Below, in pieces: positions 17,223 to 26,817 of a DNA stretch of 64,000 nucleotides. Every line of letters starts with the position of its first letter. Position 1 is the stretch's first letter. Under the pieces are notes generated by a model, which was not told the origin of the DNA, ran no database searches, and saw nothing but the letters and a program-made list of their open reading frames with translations. The stretch covers positions 558,001 to 622,000 of the forward strand of contig JACKMA010000001.1 in assembly GCA_024235635.1 (NCBI GenBank), read 5' to 3'. The stretch is from Zoogloeaceae bacterium. Lineage in GTDB: Bacteria > Pseudomonadota > Gammaproteobacteria > Burkholderiales > Rhodocyclaceae. Made by a program: the position numbers and the translations under genes.

Positions 17223-18959
17223 TCAGGCCCTTTCCTTGACGTAGCGACCGGGCGCCGGCTCGATCGGCTCGTATTGCTTGCTGCCGAGGCGGCCGCGGGC
17301 CGCGACCGGCTTGCCCGAGCGCGACGTCAGCCATTCGATCCAGTCGAGCCACCAGCTGCCCGGTCGGTCTTCGGCGGTCGCCAGCCACTCCTCCGGCGTC
17401 GTCGCCTGCGAATCGCTGATCCAATAGTTGCGCTTGTTCTTCGACGCCGGATTGATCGCGCCGGCGATATGGCCGCTGGCACCGAGCACGAAGCGGGTTT
17501 CGCCACCGAGCAGCCCGCGCACCAGGTACGCGCTTTGCCACGGCACGATGTGATCCTCGCGCGTCGCCAGCAGGTAAGCCGGAACGTCGACCTTGCCCAG
17601 ATCCACCTTGACACCCAGCATCTCCAGGCGACCCGGCACCCTGAGATTGTTCTCGAGGTACATGTTCCGCAGGTACCACGCCAGGAAGGGTCCGGGCAGA
17701 TTGGTCGGATCGGAGTTCCAGTACAGCAGGTCGAACGCGGGCGGCTTGTTGCCTTTCAGGTAGTTGCCGACGACGTACTGCCAGATCAGATCGTTGGCCC
17801 GCAGGCTCGAGAACACGCTCGCGATTTCGCGCCCGGGCAGCAGGCCACCCTTACCGATGGTCGCCTCCCGCGCCGCCACCGATGTCTCGTCGATCAGGCA
17901 ACCGAGTTCGCCGGCGTCGGCGAAATCGAGCAGCGTCGTCATCAGGGTCAGGCTGTTGACCGGATCCTCGCCGCGGCCACGCAGCACCGCCAGCGACGAG
18001 GTCAGCAGCGTGCCGCCAACGCAGAAGCCGAGGACATTGGGCTTCTTCACGCGGGTGATGTCGCGAACGACGCCGAGCGCGGTGATCGGCCCTTTCTCGA
18101 GGTAGTCGTCCCAGCCGAAGTGAGCCTCGTTCTGAGACGCGTTCTTCCACGACACCAGGAACACCGTATGGCCGTTCTCGACGATGAAGCGGACCAGCGA
18201 ATTGTTCGGCTGCAGGTCCATGATGTAGTACTTGTTGATGCATGGCGGCACGATCAGCAGCGGCGTCGAATGCACTTCTTCGGTCAGCGGCGAGTACTGC
18301 ACCAATTGCATCAACTCGTTCTCGTAGACCACCGAACCGGGCGAGATCGCGAGATTGCGACCGACTTCGAAGGCGGAATCGTCGGTCATCGAGATCGCGC
18401 CCTTCTCGAGATCGCCGATCAGGTTGCGGATGCCGGCGGTGATGCTCTCGCCCTTGGTCTCGATCGCGGTCTTGATGAATTCGGGATTGGTCGCCGCGAA
18501 GTTGGAGGGCGCCATCGCATCGACGTACTGTCGGGTGACGAACTGCAGCCGGTCCTTCAGGCGGCCATCGGCCATCGGCACCGCCTCGGCGGCCTCCTGC
18601 AGGAATTCCGCATTGAGCAGATAGGCCTGCCGCACGTAGTCGAAGATCGGGCTCTCGCGCCACTCCGGCGCACTGAAACGGCGATCTCCGCGCGGCGGGC
18701 TGACCACGGGCGCCCTCTCCTCGCCGGGCTTGAAACGCATCATGCTGGACCACAGCTCGGCGTGACGTTGCGCATACAGCTGCTGCAACTCGGCCAGTCG
18801 CCCCGCCTCGGGCAGCGGCAGCGAAGCCGTCGACGGTGCGGACTTGCGCAGGGCATCGCTGTTCTTCCCTGCCAGCTCGAAGAAGTTCTTCACCATCGCC
18901 TGGCCGAACTGCATCATGCCCGCCATGGCGGCATCGGTCGCATCGTTAGGGTTGGACAT
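17223..18959 (-). CDS. phaC: class I polyhydroxyalkanoate synthase
   Basis: PhaC polymerises (R)-3-hydroxyacyl-CoA into PHA on the granule surface. The 578 residues contain the lipase-like box GFCVGG with catalytic Cys313, the catalytic Asp in TREDHIVPW and the His in ASGHIAGAINP. The length and N-terminal domain match the class I enzymes that make short-chain polymers. The ATG at 18959 follows a good GGAGGG site; the longer frame to 19064 was rejected. It heads a phaC-phaB-phaB transcript. No phaA thiolase is present nearby. Confidence 0.95.
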   Translation of the reverse strand: MSNPNDATDAAMAGMMQFGQAMVKNFFELAGKNSDALRKSAPSTASLPLPEAGRLAELQQLYAQRHAELWSSMMRFKPGEERAPVVSPPRGDRRFSAPEWRESPIFDYVRQAYLLNAEFLQEAAEAVPMADGRLKDRLQFVTRQYVDAMAPSNFAATNPEFIKTAIETKGESITAGIRNLIGDLEKGAISMTDDSAFEVGRNLAISPGSVVYENELMQLVQYSPLTEEVHSTPLLIVPPCINKYYIMDLQPNNSLVRFIVENGHTVFLVSWKNASQNEAHFGWDDYLEKGPITALGVVRDITRVKKPNVLGFCVGGTLLTSSLAVLRGRGEDPVNSLTLMTTLLDFADAGELGCLIDETSVAAREATIGKGGLLPGREIASVFSSLRANDLIWQYVVGNYLKGNKPPAFDLLYWNSDPTNLPGPFLAWYLRNMYLENNLRVPGRLEMLGVKVDLGKVDVPAYLLATREDHIVPWQSAYLVRGLLGGETRFVLGASGHIAGAINPASKNKRNYWISDSQATTPEEWLATAEDRPGSWWLDWIEWLTSRSGKPVAARGRLGSKQYEPIEPAPGRYVKERA

Positions 18960-19075
18960 CTGGGACCCTCCTGGAATCATTCTATGTATGTGGACCTCGT
19001 CGCATGCCGGCCGGCAATCCGGTTGGCATGCGCGCCAAGGGGTGCTGCAAGTTCTCCAGAACATTTTCGACGAGC

Positions 19076-19282
19076 ATGTACATCATCGCCATCGCCTGGC
19101 TCTACGTCGTGCTGCTGATCGCCGTTGCGGATTCCTCCGTGGTCGGCGGCATCCTGACCTTCGTCTTCGGTGGACTGGCGCCGCTGGCCCTGTTCCTGTG
19201 GCTCGTCGGCACGCCGGCGCGCCGGCGGGGGCGACGACGCGCGGACCCACCCGGCGGCGGCGAGGACGACCGCCGACCATGA
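19076..19282 (+). CDS. small two-helix membrane protein, unknown
   Basis: The 68-residue protein begins MYIIAIAWLYVVLLIAVAD and has two hydrophobic segments (about residues 2-18 and 23-44) joined by a short turn, then an Arg/Pro-rich cytoplasmic tail. No function is known. It lies divergent from phaC and convergent with pgeF. A GTG-rich upstream extension to 19004 overlaps the phaC leader and is less likely. Confidence 0.65.
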   Translation: MYIIAIAWLYVVLLIAVADSSVVGGILTFVFGGLAPLALFLWLVGTPARRRGRRRADPPGGGEDDRRP

Positions 19283-19302
19283 TACTCGCAGCGCGGGCAC
19301 GA

Positions 19303-20115
19303 TCAATCGCCCCGCCCCGCGCCATTGTCGTTGACGCCCCCGCACGCCGCCCGCGCTTTGCCACTGTCGCCGCGATGGACCGATTCGGACAGCCAGATCA
19401 CGCTCGCGTGACGGCCGCAGCGGCCATCGCGGCGATGGGAGAAGAAACGGTCCCGATCCTGGTAGGTGCACCAGTGGCCACCGAACACGCGGTCGACGCC
19501 GGCCAGCGCCAGTCGCCGCCGCGCGAGTGCCGCGAGATCCGCCAGCCACTTGCCGGCCCGACCGGCACCGGCGAAGGCACCCGCGGCACTGGCATCGTGC
19601 GCGACGAAGACGTCGCGCACGTCGTCGCCGACCTCGAAGGCTTGCGGCCCGATCGCCGGGCCGAACCATGCCAGCAGTTGCGATGGCGGAACCTGCATGG
19701 CGCGGATCGTGTTTTCCAGGACGCCGGCGGCCAGGCCCCGCCAGCCGGCATGTGCCGCCGCCACCACCGAACCCGAGGCATCGCAGAACAGCACCGGCAG
19801 GCAGTCGGCGGTCATCACGGCGCACACCGCACCGGCCGCACTGGTAAATGCCGCGTCGGCCCGCACCCGGCCGGCGGCCAGTCGGTGGGCGGCGACATCG
19901 ATGCCGTGCACCTGCTCGAGCCACATCGGCGGCGCCGGCAGCAGCGCGGCCAGACGCCGACGATTCTCCTGCACCCGCTCCGGCGCGTCACCGACATGGT
20001 TACCGAGATTCAGCGTCGCGAACGGCCCGTCGCTGACCCCGCCGTCGCGCAACGTGGAAAAGGCGTGCACGGTCGGCGGCACGGGCCAATCGGGCACCAG
20101 TACCGCGGGCTTCAT
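19303..20115 (-). CDS. pgeF: purine nucleoside phosphorylase/peptidoglycan editing factor (YfiH family)
   Basis: Members of this family (DUF152, formerly called laccase-like) act in peptidoglycan editing and have purine nucleoside phosphorylase or adenosine deaminase activity. The 270-residue protein has the metal-site motifs VMTADCLPVLF and AAHAGWRG and the QVHG segment. The C-terminal 30 residues extend past the usual end and look unconserved, so a late frameshift or a real extension is possible. The start overlaps the rluD stop as ATGA, which implies translational coupling. Confidence 0.9.
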   Translation of the reverse strand: MKPAVLVPDWPVPPTVHAFSTLRDGGVSDGPFATLNLGNHVGDAPERVQENRRRLAALLPAPPMWLEQVHGIDVAAHRLAAGRVRADAAFTSAAGAVCAVMTADCLPVLFCDASGSVVAAAHAGWRGLAAGVLENTIRAMQVPPSQLLAWFGPAIGPQAFEVGDDVRDVFVAHDASAAGAFAGAGRAGKWLADLAALARRRLALAGVDRVFGGHWCTYQDRDRFFSHRRDGRCGRHASVIWLSESVHRGDSGKARAACGGVNDNGAGRGD

Positions 20116-21083
20116 GGGGCCTCCAGCTGTTCGATCAGTTGCCGGAAATCGTCGGCGATGGCGACCTCCCATGCGCAGGCAATCCCGGTCAGCGGATGCT
20201 CGAGGCCCAGGCGAAAGGCATGCAGCGCCTGCCGATCGAACGCCGGCGCGGCAGACGGACGACGCGCACGATAGGTATCGTCCCCGACCAGCGGGTGCCC
20301 GACGTGGGCCATATGGACCCGGATCTGATGGGTGCGCCCGGTCTCGAGGCGGCATTCGACCAGGCTGCAGCCTTGAAAGGACTGGCGCAACCGATAGTGG
20401 GTCACCGCCGGCTTGCCGGCCGCGACCACCGCCATCCGGGTCCGATGCACCGGGTGGCGTCCGATCGGCGCATCGACGGTGCCCTGCGCTGGCGGCACAC
20501 CGTGCACCAGTGCCAGGTAGTGGCGGCGGACACTGCGTTGCTGAAGTTGCCGGACCAACTCGGTCTGACTCGCCAGCGAGCGCGCGACCACCAGCAAACC
20601 GCTGGTGTCCTTGTCGAGCCGATGGACGATGCCGGCCCGCGGCACGCCGGCCAGTTCGGGAGCGTGATGCAGCAGCGCATTGAGCAAGGTGCCGTCCGGA
20701 TTGCCATTGCCCGGATGCACCACCAACCCTGCCGGCTTGTCGATTACCAGCAGGGCTTCATCCTCATGGACGATATTCAACGGGATCGACTCGGCACGGT
20801 GTCCCGAGTCCTCCGGCGGCGGCTGCTCGACGCTCAGGCGCTCACCGCCGCGCAGCCTGTGGCGCGGCGCGACGACGGCGCCATCGACCCGCACCGCACC
20901 GCTCTTCAACCAGCCCTGAAGGCGGTTTCGCGAATGCTCGGGCAGCAGCCGCGCCAGTGCCTGGTCGATGCGCAGGCCCGCCATCTCCCACGGCACGTCG
21001 ACGATGCGCGAGCGAGCCCCGCCCGCGGCTGGGCTATACTCCTGCGGCTCATCATCCCGCGAGTTACCGATGGCGAAGTTCAC
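20112..21083 (-). CDS. rluD: 23S rRNA pseudouridine synthase RluD
   Basis: RluD makes pseudouridines 1911, 1915 and 1917 in helix 69 of 23S rRNA. It has an N-terminal S4 domain (RIDQALARLLPEHSRNRLQ) and the catalytic Asp in HRLDKDTSG, followed by RLETGRTHQIRVH. The annotated GTG at 21083 overlaps the divergent bamD start at 21070, so the true start is probably further in, perhaps the GTG in IVDVP (about 20996) or the ATG at 20984. The rluD-pgeF pair beside bamD is typical of gammaproteobacteria. Confidence 0.94.
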   Translation of the reverse strand: MNFAIGNSRDDEPQEYSPAAGGARSRIVDVPWEMAGLRIDQALARLLPEHSRNRLQGWLKSGAVRVDGAVVAPRHRLRGGERLSVEQPPPEDSGHRAESIPLNIVHEDEALLVIDKPAGLVVHPGNGNPDGTLLNALLHHAPELAGVPRAGIVHRLDKDTSGLLVVARSLASQTELVRQLQQRSVRRHYLALVHGVPPAQGTVDAPIGRHPVHRTRMAVVAAGKPAVTHYRLRQSFQGCSLVECRLETGRTHQIRVHMAHVGHPLVGDDTYRARRPSAAPAFDRQALHAFRLGLEHPLTGIACAWEVAIADDFRQLIEQLEAP

Positions 21084-21864
21084 CCTTATCAGTGTAGCGA
21101 CATGTCTCGCCCTGGTGCTCGCCGGCTGCGGCGGTGCGCTCGAGGAGCGTGACGAGACGGCCGGCTGGAGCGCGCAGAAGATCTACAACGAGGCCAAGTC
21201 CGAGATGCAGGACGGCACCTACGAGGCCGCGATCAAGTTGTTCGAAAAGCTCGAGGCCCGTTATCCGTATGGTCGCTACGCACAGCAGGCACAGCTCGAC
21301 GTCGCCTACAGCTATTACAAGTCCAGCGAGCCGGTGCTGGCGGTGGCCGCCTGCGACCGCTTCATCAAGCTTCACCCGAACCATCCGCATGTGGACTACG
21401 CCTACTATCTGAAGGGCCTGGTCTACTTCAACGAGGATCTCGGGCTGCTCGGGCGATTCGCGAGCCAGGATCTCTCCGACCGCGACCCGCGCGCAGCGCG
21501 CAACGCCTTCGACACCTTCCGCGAGTTGGCCGAACGCTTTCCCAAGAGCGTGTATGCGGAAGATGCCCGCCAGCGACTGCAATATCTGATCAACGCCCTC
21601 GGTCGGCACGAAGTCAACGTCGCGCGCTACTACCTGCGTCGCGGCGCAAACGTCGCCGCGGTCAATCGCGCCAAGCAGGCGATCCAGAGCTTCCCACGGA
21701 CGCCCGCAGTGGAACAGGCACTGCACGTGCTGGTGCTCGGCTACGATGCCATGGGCATGACTGTGTTGCGCGACGATGCGAAACGCATCCTCGAAAAGAA
21801 CTATCCGGGCAGCGTGGCACTCGACGATCCGTCGGCACGCAAGCCGTGGTGGCAGATCTGGTAG
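21070..21864 (+). CDS. bamD: outer membrane assembly lipoprotein BamD
   Basis: BamD is the essential lipoprotein of the BAM complex that inserts beta-barrel proteins in the outer membrane. The 264 residues show a lipobox LAGC within the first 20 residues and a tetratricopeptide-repeat fold, including NEAKSEMQDGTYEAAIKLFE and DVAYSYYKSSEPVLA. A TATACT -10-like box at 21035-21040 lies inside the rluD 5' region. The downstream gene at 21877 follows within 13 bases. Confidence 0.95.
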   Translation: MAKFTLISVATCLALVLAGCGGALEERDETAGWSAQKIYNEAKSEMQDGTYEAAIKLFEKLEARYPYGRYAQQAQLDVAYSYYKSSEPVLAVAACDRFIKLHPNHPHVDYAYYLKGLVYFNEDLGLLGRFASQDLSDRDPRAARNAFDTFRELAERFPKSVYAEDARQRLQYLINALGRHEVNVARYYLRRGANVAAVNRAKQAIQSFPRTPAVEQALHVLVLGYDAMGMTVLRDDAKRILEKNYPGSVALDDPSARKPWWQIW

Positions 21865-21876
21865 CCGGCTCGCGTC

Positions 21877-22446
21877 ATGGACGCATCGGTGCTCGCTGCG
21901 ATGGCACGCTGGCCGAACGTACCAGCGGTATATGGCTGGCTCGGCCTGGACCGCCGCGGCAACTGGCGGCTGCGTGACGAAACGGTGCAGCACCCGGGAC
22001 TACGGGATTTTCTAGGCCGGAATTACGCGTGCGACGCCGCAGGTCGCTATTTCGTGCAGAACGGCCCACAACGGGTCTATGTGGCCCTCGAGTACACCCC
22101 GTGGGTTCTGCGCTTCGAACATGGAGCGCTGATCCGACACGATCGCCAGGCATTCGCGCCACCGACTGCCGCCCTGATCGACGATTGTGGCTCGCTGCTC
22201 GTGCTCGCCGCCGACGGCATCGGCCTCGTCGATGATCGCGATCTGCCGGCGATGCTCGATCGCCTGTGCGACGATCGCGGACGACCGCTGGCGGACGCCG
22301 ACATCGAATCAGCGCTCGAAGGCGACAGCCGCGGCTGCCGGCTGGCCCTGGGCGGTCGATCGCTGGCGGTCGACACCATTGCCCGCGACACCGTTGCGGC
22401 GCGCTTCGGTTTCGAGCCCCGACCGCAGCCGGACGCCGACCACTGA
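21877..22446 (+). CDS. conserved protein of unknown function downstream of bamD
   Basis: This 189-residue protein was not assigned to a named family. It opens with MARWPNVPAVYGWLGLDRRG and has a compact beta-rich appearance without signal peptide or membrane segment. The sequence FVQNGPQRVYVALEYTPWV is the best-conserved-looking block. It lies 13 bases after bamD and is probably co-transcribed. The cytoplasmic location is inferred from the absence of export signals. Confidence 0.75.
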   Translation: MDASVLAAMARWPNVPAVYGWLGLDRRGNWRLRDETVQHPGLRDFLGRNYACDAAGRYFVQNGPQRVYVALEYTPWVLRFEHGALIRHDRQAFAPPTAALIDDCGSLLVLAADGIGLVDDRDLPAMLDRLCDDRGRPLADADIESALEGDSRGCRLALGGRSLAVDTIARDTVAARFGFEPRPQPDADH

Positions 22447-22476
22447 ACAGCGACGCCGCGGACGCGGCGCCGGCCG

Positions 22477-24897
22477 TCACGGGCGCCGCCGACCCCGGCC
22501 ACTGCCGTCGCGACCTTCGCCGCCGCGCGGCGGGTGAGCGGCCGACATGGCGTCGAGTGCGCGCAAGATCCGATCCTCCAGACTGTCGCGCGGCACCACG
22601 CCCCTCGGATCGTCCCTGCCCGAGGGCAGTCCGGTGAGCAGGGCCATCGCCTGATCGACGTCGTCGATCGCGAAGACCCGAAAGCGGTCGTTGCGCACGG
22701 CGTCGACCACCCGTGGCTCGAGCATCAGGTGGCGTATGTTCGCCGTCGGCACCATAACGCCCTGCCGCCCATCCAGTCCGCGAGCCGCGCACAGGTCGAA
22801 AAAGCCTTCGATCTTCTCATTGACGCCGCCGATGGCTTGAACCACGCCGTGCTGGTTGACCGAGCCGGTCAGCGCCAGCGATTGACGGATCGGCACACCG
22901 GCGAGCGCCGACAGCAAGGCACACAGTTCGGCAAGCGAGGCGGAATCGCCCTCGACCGGATGATAGGACTGCTCGAATACCAGACTGGCCGACAGCGACA
23001 GCGGATGCCTGCGTCCGTAGCGGGCGGCGAGAAAGGCCGAGAGGATCAATACCCCCTTGCTGTGCAGAGGCCCGCCGAGATCGGTCTCGCGTTCGACATC
23101 GACGACATCGCCGTCGCCGGCCCATACGCTCGCGGTGATCCGTGCCGGGTGGCCAAAGCTGCCCGCGCCGCCATCGACCACGACCAGGCCATTGACCTGT
23201 CCGCAAACCGCCGAGTCGGTATCGACCAGCAGGCTGCCCTCGAGCATCGCCTGGCGCAGATGGCGCTCGAGCCGATCGCCGCGGCGTCGTCGCGCCGCCT
23301 GGGCTGCCGCCAGATGGTCCGCGCCGACGCGGTCGCTGCCGGCGTCCGCTGCCAGCAGATCGGCTTCGCGCATCAAGTCGGCAAGCGGTCGCGTATGCAG
23401 CGACAGGCGGCCGGAATCCTCGGCGCGACGGGCAGCGTCCTCGACCAGACCAGCCACCGCCGCCGCTTCGAACGGCCGCAGCCCGCTGTGTCGAGCAAGC
23501 GTCGCGACGAGGCCGGCGAAATGCCGCTCGCCACCGTCGTCGCGCGCCATCTCGTCTTCGAAATCGGCGGCAACCTTGAACAGATCTTCAAAGTCGGGGT
23601 CCATTTCCAACAGCAACTGGTGCGCCTCGCGGTCGCCGATCAGCACGACCTTGAGGTCGGCCGGCACGGGCGCCGGTTCCAGCGACTGGGCACCGCTCCA
23701 GTCCTGAGCCTCGGCCGGTGGCTCGATGCGCAGTTCGCAACTGCGCAACGCTCGCTTGAGCCCGTCCCAGGCGTAGGGCTGGCGCAGCAGGCGCGCGGCG
23801 TCGAGCAGCAGGAAACCACCCCGGGCGCGGTGCAGCGCGCCGGCGCGAACCAGCCCGTGGTGGGTCACCGCCTGGCCCATGCGCAGCTGGTGCTCGATGC
23901 GGCCGATCAGGTTGCCGTATCCCGGGTTGTCCTCCTCGACTACCGGCGCGCCGGTGCACTCGGCATTGTCCACCAGCAGGTTGACCAGATAGCGGGCTTC
24001 CCACCCCTCGTCGTCGTCTTCGCCGACGACCGCCTCCTGCAACGCCTCGTCGACCCAGCCGGCGCGCGAGGCGATCACGTCGGCCTCGACCGCTGCAAGG
24101 AAGGCCTGGACCTCGGCCTGCCCGTCGAATTCAACACGGATGCCGGCGATCAGTTGGCGCACGGCCGGCTCGATCGCGGCCTGAACCGCACGATCGAGCG
24201 CCTCGATCATCTCCTGTCGTGCCGCAGGAAAGCCTTGCACGACCTCCTCCAGCCGGGCTGTCCAGCGCTCCACGGCCTGCTGCAGACGCGCCCGCTCACC
24301 TTCCTGCAAGGCTTCGTAGCGGGCCGGGGACATCGGTTCGCCGTCGTGCGCCGGTGCGATCACCAGACCGTCGCTGGTCCGCATCAGGCCGAGGCCATCG
24401 GCCGCCGCCGACTCCGCCAATGTCTGCACCGCCCGCTCCTCCCGACGCTTGTTCTGCTCGCGCAGCGCATCGGTCCGCTCGCGGTGAACCTGCGACTCGA
24501 GCGCGGCTCTGACGGCGGGCCCGAGCATGCGCACGAAGCGCTGCATGGCACCACGCAGCCGGACCCCGACACCCGCCGCCAGCATCAGCAGGCGAGGCCG
24601 ACGGCCGTCGTCGAAGTTGTGCACGTAGCACAGGTCGCCCGGTGCCGTTCGGCGTGCTGCCAGTGCCCTGACCACACGCCAGACCGTGGCATGCCGGCCG
24701 GTCCCGGGTTCGCCGAGCACGAACACGTTGTAGCCGGGCTGGGTCAGGCGCAGGCCGAAGGCCAGGGCTTCCTCGGCGCGCTGCTGGCCGATGCCCTGCG
24801 GCAGGTCCGCCAGTTCGGAACTGTCGCCAAAGCCCAGTCCGGATGCCTCGCATCGCCTTCTCAGCCGTTCCGCGGCCAGCGGTGACAACCGCGTCAT
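22477..24897 (-). CDS. LonB-like ATP-dependent protease (S16)
   Basis: The 806-residue protein is of the Lon-related family with an AAA-like N-terminus and a C-terminal S16 protease domain. A Walker A-like GEPGTGRHATVWRV occurs near residue 60, with Arg in the place of Lys as usual in this family. The C-terminal part has the catalytic Ser in EGDSASLAEL and the Lys in GVNEKIEGF. It lacks the classical Lon N-domain. Its substrates are unknown. The start overlaps the nhaR stop as ATGA, so both share a transcript. Confidence 0.9.
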   Translation of the reverse strand: MTRLSPLAAERLRRRCEASGLGFGDSSELADLPQGIGQQRAEEALAFGLRLTQPGYNVFVLGEPGTGRHATVWRVVRALAARRTAPGDLCYVHNFDDGRRPRLLMLAAGVGVRLRGAMQRFVRMLGPAVRAALESQVHRERTDALREQNKRREERAVQTLAESAAADGLGLMRTSDGLVIAPAHDGEPMSPARYEALQEGERARLQQAVERWTARLEEVVQGFPAARQEMIEALDRAVQAAIEPAVRQLIAGIRVEFDGQAEVQAFLAAVEADVIASRAGWVDEALQEAVVGEDDDEGWEARYLVNLLVDNAECTGAPVVEEDNPGYGNLIGRIEHQLRMGQAVTHHGLVRAGALHRARGGFLLLDAARLLRQPYAWDGLKRALRSCELRIEPPAEAQDWSGAQSLEPAPVPADLKVVLIGDREAHQLLLEMDPDFEDLFKVAADFEDEMARDDGGERHFAGLVATLARHSGLRPFEAAAVAGLVEDAARRAEDSGRLSLHTRPLADLMREADLLAADAGSDRVGADHLAAAQAARRRRGDRLERHLRQAMLEGSLLVDTDSAVCGQVNGLVVVDGGAGSFGHPARITASVWAGDGDVVDVERETDLGGPLHSKGVLILSAFLAARYGRRHPLSLSASLVFEQSYHPVEGDSASLAELCALLSALAGVPIRQSLALTGSVNQHGVVQAIGGVNEKIEGFFDLCAARGLDGRQGVMVPTANIRHLMLEPRVVDAVRNDRFRVFAIDDVDQAMALLTGLPSGRDDPRGVVPRDSLEDRILRALDAMSAAHPPRGGEGRDGSGRGRRRP

Positions 24898-25853
24898 CGA
24901 TCCTCCTCCCGCGTCGACACGACACCGTGAGTGTCGCCGCCGGTGGTGTCGAACAGCAAGTCCCGGGCGGCTTCGGCGATGGCCACGACGCAGGGATGGC
25001 TCAAGCGACGCTCGACCGAGATCGCGTAGTATTCCTCGGCGACGTCGTCGGTACGGCCGATCACCGAGAGGGACGGACTGCCCGCCAGCAGATCGGCCTC
25101 GAGCGCGGTCGGGCCGGCGAAGACGCCGACGCCGGCCTCGCCGAACGCCCGCATCAGCGCCGAATCGTCGAACTCACCGCGAATCTGCGGCCTCAGCCGA
25201 TTGCTGTCGAGCCATCGCTCCAGCCGGCCCCGCTGGGCGGCATCCTCACCAGCCACCAGCAACGGCGCGCCGTCGAGCGAGAGCGGAAACCCGCCGACGA
25301 GGCGCTTCGCCAGCGCCGGCGTCGCGAAGAACGAAATGCCGGAGACCCCGAGTCGATGGCTGAACGCGCGCACATTGACACTGCGCGGGATGGGCGCGTC
25401 GGCGATGACCAGATCGAGTCGGTGGACCGCGAGCTCCGAGAGCAGGCTGTCGAGCTTCCACTCGCGGCAGATCAGGCGGACCGGCTCGGCCATCTGCACT
25501 GCCGGTTCGAGCAGGCGATAGGCAATCGCCTTGGGCACGGCGTCGGCAACGCCGACCCTGAAATCCCGCGGCCGGCCACCTTCCTCGAACATGTCGAGGG
25601 CCTCGCGCAGTTCCGAGCCGAGCGAAAAGATCTCTTCGGCATAACCGAACACCAGCCGCCCGGCATCGGTCAGTTCCAGCCCACGTCCCGAACGGTCGAA
25701 CAGGCTGCGGCCGAGACTGTCCTCGAGCTGAAGCAGTTGCGCGCTGACCGTCTGCGGCGTCACGTGCAGCGACTCGGCCGCCCGGTGGACGCCGCCGGCC
25801 CGCGCGACCGTCCAGAAATAGTGCAGGTGCTTGTAGTTGAACGGCGCTCTCAT
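24894..25853 (-). CDS. nhaR: LysR-type regulator of the NhaR group
   Basis: The 319-residue protein is a LysR-type activator. The N-terminus (YKHLHYFWTVARAGGVHRAA, then TPQTVSAQLLQLE) matches the NhaR subgroup, and the segment GRGLELTDAGRLVFGYA is diagnostic of it. In E. coli NhaR responds to sodium and activates nhaA. No antiporter gene is adjacent; instead a LonB-like protease follows. The true target here is therefore unknown. Confidence 0.85.
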   Translation of the reverse strand: MRAPFNYKHLHYFWTVARAGGVHRAAESLHVTPQTVSAQLLQLEDSLGRSLFDRSGRGLELTDAGRLVFGYAEEIFSLGSELREALDMFEEGGRPRDFRVGVADAVPKAIAYRLLEPAVQMAEPVRLICREWKLDSLLSELAVHRLDLVIADAPIPRSVNVRAFSHRLGVSGISFFATPALAKRLVGGFPLSLDGAPLLVAGEDAAQRGRLERWLDSNRLRPQIRGEFDDSALMRAFGEAGVGVFAGPTALEADLLAGSPSLSVIGRTDDVAEEYYAISVERRLSHPCVVAIAEAARDLLFDTTGGDTHGVVSTREEDR

Positions 25854-26066
25854 CAGCTTTTATTTGACGGAAAATACTATTAAATCAGATTTACAGTGGC
25901 ATGGGTGGCGGCTAGAGTCTTCATCAAGCGTCATCACGCCCGGCACGCGACGGACGGGCGCCGGGCGGAACCCGGCACCCGTCGTGGCGTCCAACAACGG
26001 TATCCGGCGCGCTACGCGCCCGAGTGACGGTTGGCCTCGAAGGCCGATTCAAAGGAGAAGCAAGGC

Positions 26067-26741
26067 ATGCAATACGGCAATACTCAGGTACTGGACCGCA
26101 GCGCGCGAGGTACTTCGCTGCTCGCCACCCACAAGGTCCTGCGCAACACCTACATGCTGCTGGCGGCGACGCTGATATTCAGCGCGATCACGGCAGGTGC
26201 GACAATGGCCCTGGGGCTGCCCCACCCGGGCATGCTGATCACGCTGGTCGGCTACTTCGGCCTGCTGTTCCTGACCACCAAGCTGCGCAACAGCTCGGCC
26301 GGCATCCTGGCGGTGTTCGCCCTGACCGGCTTCATGGGCTACACCCTCGGACCGATTCTGAGCGCCTATCTGTCGTTGCCCAACGGTAGCCAGATCGTCA
26401 TGATGGCGATGGCTGGAACGGCGGCGATCTTCGGCACGCTGTCGGCGGTCGCCCTGCTCACCAAGAAGGACTTCGGCTTCATGTCGAGCTTCCTGATGGT
26501 CGGCATCATCGTCGCGTTCCTGGCCGGGCTGGCAGCGATCTTCTTCCAGATGCCGGTGCTCTCGCTGGCGGTGTCGGCAGCTTTCGTGCTGCTGATGGCG
26601 GGACTGATCCTGTTCGAGACGAGCCAGATCATCCATGGCGGCGAAACCAACTACATCATGGCGACGGTGAGTCTGTACGTTTCGATCTACAACCTGTTCG
26701 TCAGCCTGCTCCACCTGCTCGGCTTCGCCAGCAGCGATTGA
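26067..26741 (+). CDS. Bax inhibitor-1/YccA family membrane protein
   Basis: The 224-residue protein has seven predicted membrane helices and the BI-1 family sequence, including ILFETSQIIHGGETNYI with the conserved acidic residues of the pore region. Bacterial relatives bind FtsH substrates (YccA) or act as pH-sensitive calcium leak channels. A GGAG site precedes the ATG at 26067; the upstream 26031 start lacks one. It is followed by a strong terminator and is monocistronic. Confidence 0.9.
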   Translation: MQYGNTQVLDRSARGTSLLATHKVLRNTYMLLAATLIFSAITAGATMALGLPHPGMLITLVGYFGLLFLTTKLRNSSAGILAVFALTGFMGYTLGPILSAYLSLPNGSQIVMMAMAGTAAIFGTLSAVALLTKKDFGFMSSFLMVGIIVAFLAGLAAIFFQMPVLSLAVSAAFVLLMAGLILFETSQIIHGGETNYIMATVSLYVSIYNLFVSLLHLLGFASSD

Positions 26742-26768
26742 ACGGCCAGGCAATCGACAACGCGGCAG

Positions 26769-26801
26769 AAGGCGGCTCCGATCGAGCCGCCTTCTTTTTT
26801 T
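26769..26801 (+). terminator. Rho-independent terminator of the Bax-inhibitor-like gene
   Basis: The stem AAGGCGGCTC/GAGCCGCCTT with a short loop is followed by C and seven T, about 30 bases past the stop. It also faces the convergent entericidin gene. Confidence 0.92.
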
Positions 26802-26817
26802 GCCGCGGTTACCTACC

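Noticed and set aside
22534..24885. 783-codon open frame antisense to the LonB-like protease
   Set aside because: It mirrors a gene with intact catalytic motifs; long antisense frames are expected at this GC content.
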